Below are positions 63,565-64,000 of a DNA stretch of 64,000 nucleotides, piece by piece. Each line of letters starts with the position of its first letter. Position 1 is the stretch's first letter. Source of the DNA: Trichococcus shcherbakoviae (lineage in GTDB: Bacteria; Bacillota; Bacilli; Lactobacillales; Aerococcaceae); the NCBI RefSeq assembly GCF_963666195.1, contig NZ_OY762653.1:1972501-2036500 (forward strand). Direction: 5' to 3'. A model generated the notes under the pieces. That model was given only the letters and a program-made list of their open reading frames with translations. It ran no database searches and was not told where the DNA came from. The position numbers and the translations under genes are program-made.

Positions 63565-64000
63565 AGGTTACGCACAGACACCGCCAAAAGGTTGGAACAG
63601 TTGGGATTCTTTCGGGGCTAGCGTGACGGAAGAGGAAGTGTTGACCAACGCTGAAGTGATGGCGAAAAATTTGAAGGACTATGGTTGGGAATACGTTGTT
63701 GTTGATATCCAGTGGTATGAACCGCGCGCCGATTCCTGTGCTTATCACCCGTTCACCGAACTTTGTCAGGATGAATCCAGCCGACTGATCCCTGCCGAAA
63801 ATCGCTTCCCTTCGAGTGCCGGGGGACAAGGGTTCAAACCGTTGGCGGATGCGGTGCACGCAATGGGGCTGAAATTCGGCATCCATATCATGCGCGGCAT
63901 CCCGAGGCAGGCGGTGCATGGCGATACCCCAATTTTGGGTACGCAAAAAACAGCACGGGATATTGCGGATGAAAATTCCATCTGCCCGTGGAACACGGAT
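63557..64000 (+). CDS. GH27 family enzyme, 5' part (window edge)
   Basis: The first 148 codons of a GH27 protein: PPKGWNSWDSFG at residues 9-20, DYGWEYVVVDIQWYEP (first beta strands), and GLKFGIHIMRGIPRQAVHG, a signature of the GH27 group with alpha-galactosidase or beta-L-arabinopyranosidase activity. The window ends before the catalytic aspartates. In this cluster beta-L-arabinopyranosidase is attractive, but alpha-galactosidase remains possible. AAGGAGG lies 7 nt before ATG 63557, within the end of the GH127 gene. Confidence 0.9.
   Translation, partial: MFRGYAQTPPKGWNSWDSFGASVTEEEVLTNAEVMAKNLKDYGWEYVVVDIQWYEPRADSCAYHPFTELCQDESSRLIPAENRFPSSAGGQGFKPLADAVHAMGLKFGIHIMRGIPRQAVHGDTPILGTQKTARDIADENSICPWNTD

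Overview
The window looks like the chromosome of a moderate-G+C Gram-positive of the order Lactobacillales, probably Carnobacteriaceae and most like Trichococcus. This is an inference from gene content: Bacillus/Enterococcus-type rRNA and tRNA genes, strong AGGAGG ribosome binding sites, PTS and ECF transporters, cre-like boxes, Na+-pumping oxaloacetate decarboxylase and a large arabinan locus. No marker gene was compared with a database.

Layout. 1-4370: the 3' end of a 23S rRNA gene, 5S rRNA and 25 tRNA genes, all on the + strand, ending at a strong terminator. Three copies of a covarying double hairpin lie between the tRNA genes. 4400-9340: an HxlR regulator, then a winged-helix regulator with a QAT-type osmoprotectant ABC transporter, then a DUF5131 (Gp37/Gp68-like) gene. 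9357-15400: an MDR oxidoreductase, two tandem TPP riboswitches in front of thiW, an RpiR-nagA-nagB amino-sugar operon, and dhaL-dhaM without dhaK. 15560-18900: a cre-controlled oxaloacetate decarboxylase operon with a separate biotin carrier protein. 19050-26760: a copper-type cluster (multicopper oxidase, response regulator, Met-rich histidine kinase, SHOCT membrane protein, CopB ATPase) interrupted by an insertion sequence. 26940-28310: a GH1 gene remnant, then a cobalamin riboswitch driving a DUF4430 lipoprotein and an ECF S component. 28430-36420: two tandem topoisomerase III paralogues, then small metabolic genes and a DMT exporter. 36677-45820: sugar genes (galM, scrK, manA, GntR regulator, EIIC, GH1), with an IS1634-type element inserted beside manA and flanked by an exact 264-bp duplication. 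46009-50620: an oxidoreductase, a MATE exporter and transketolase. 50690-50946: an unexplained intergenic block ending in a fourth copy of the double hairpin.

50983-64000 is an L-arabinan/arabinoside utilisation locus. A divergent ArsR-type regulator with a long uncharacterised C-terminal domain faces a promoter crowded with AAGKTTAAC-like boxes and a cre-like site. The genes that follow are GH51, an ABC sugar-binding protein and two permeases, an unknown membrane protein, a lipoprotein GH43 endo-arabinanase, a second GH43, a second GH51, a DUF6171 Cys-rich protein, a GH127 beta-L-arabinofuranosidase, and a GH27 enzyme cut off by the window edge. Together they read as surface cleavage of arabinan, import of oligosaccharides, and cytoplasmic trimming of alpha- and beta-linked arabinose. 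No ABC ATPase or araBAD genes are in the window, so those functions must come from elsewhere.

The most interesting leads are the covarying double-hairpin element (four copies), the ArsR-type sensor with its operator array, the tandem TPP riboswitch-terminator modules, the 264-bp target duplication around the IS1634-type element, and an initiator tRNA gene with a disrupted anticodon stem.
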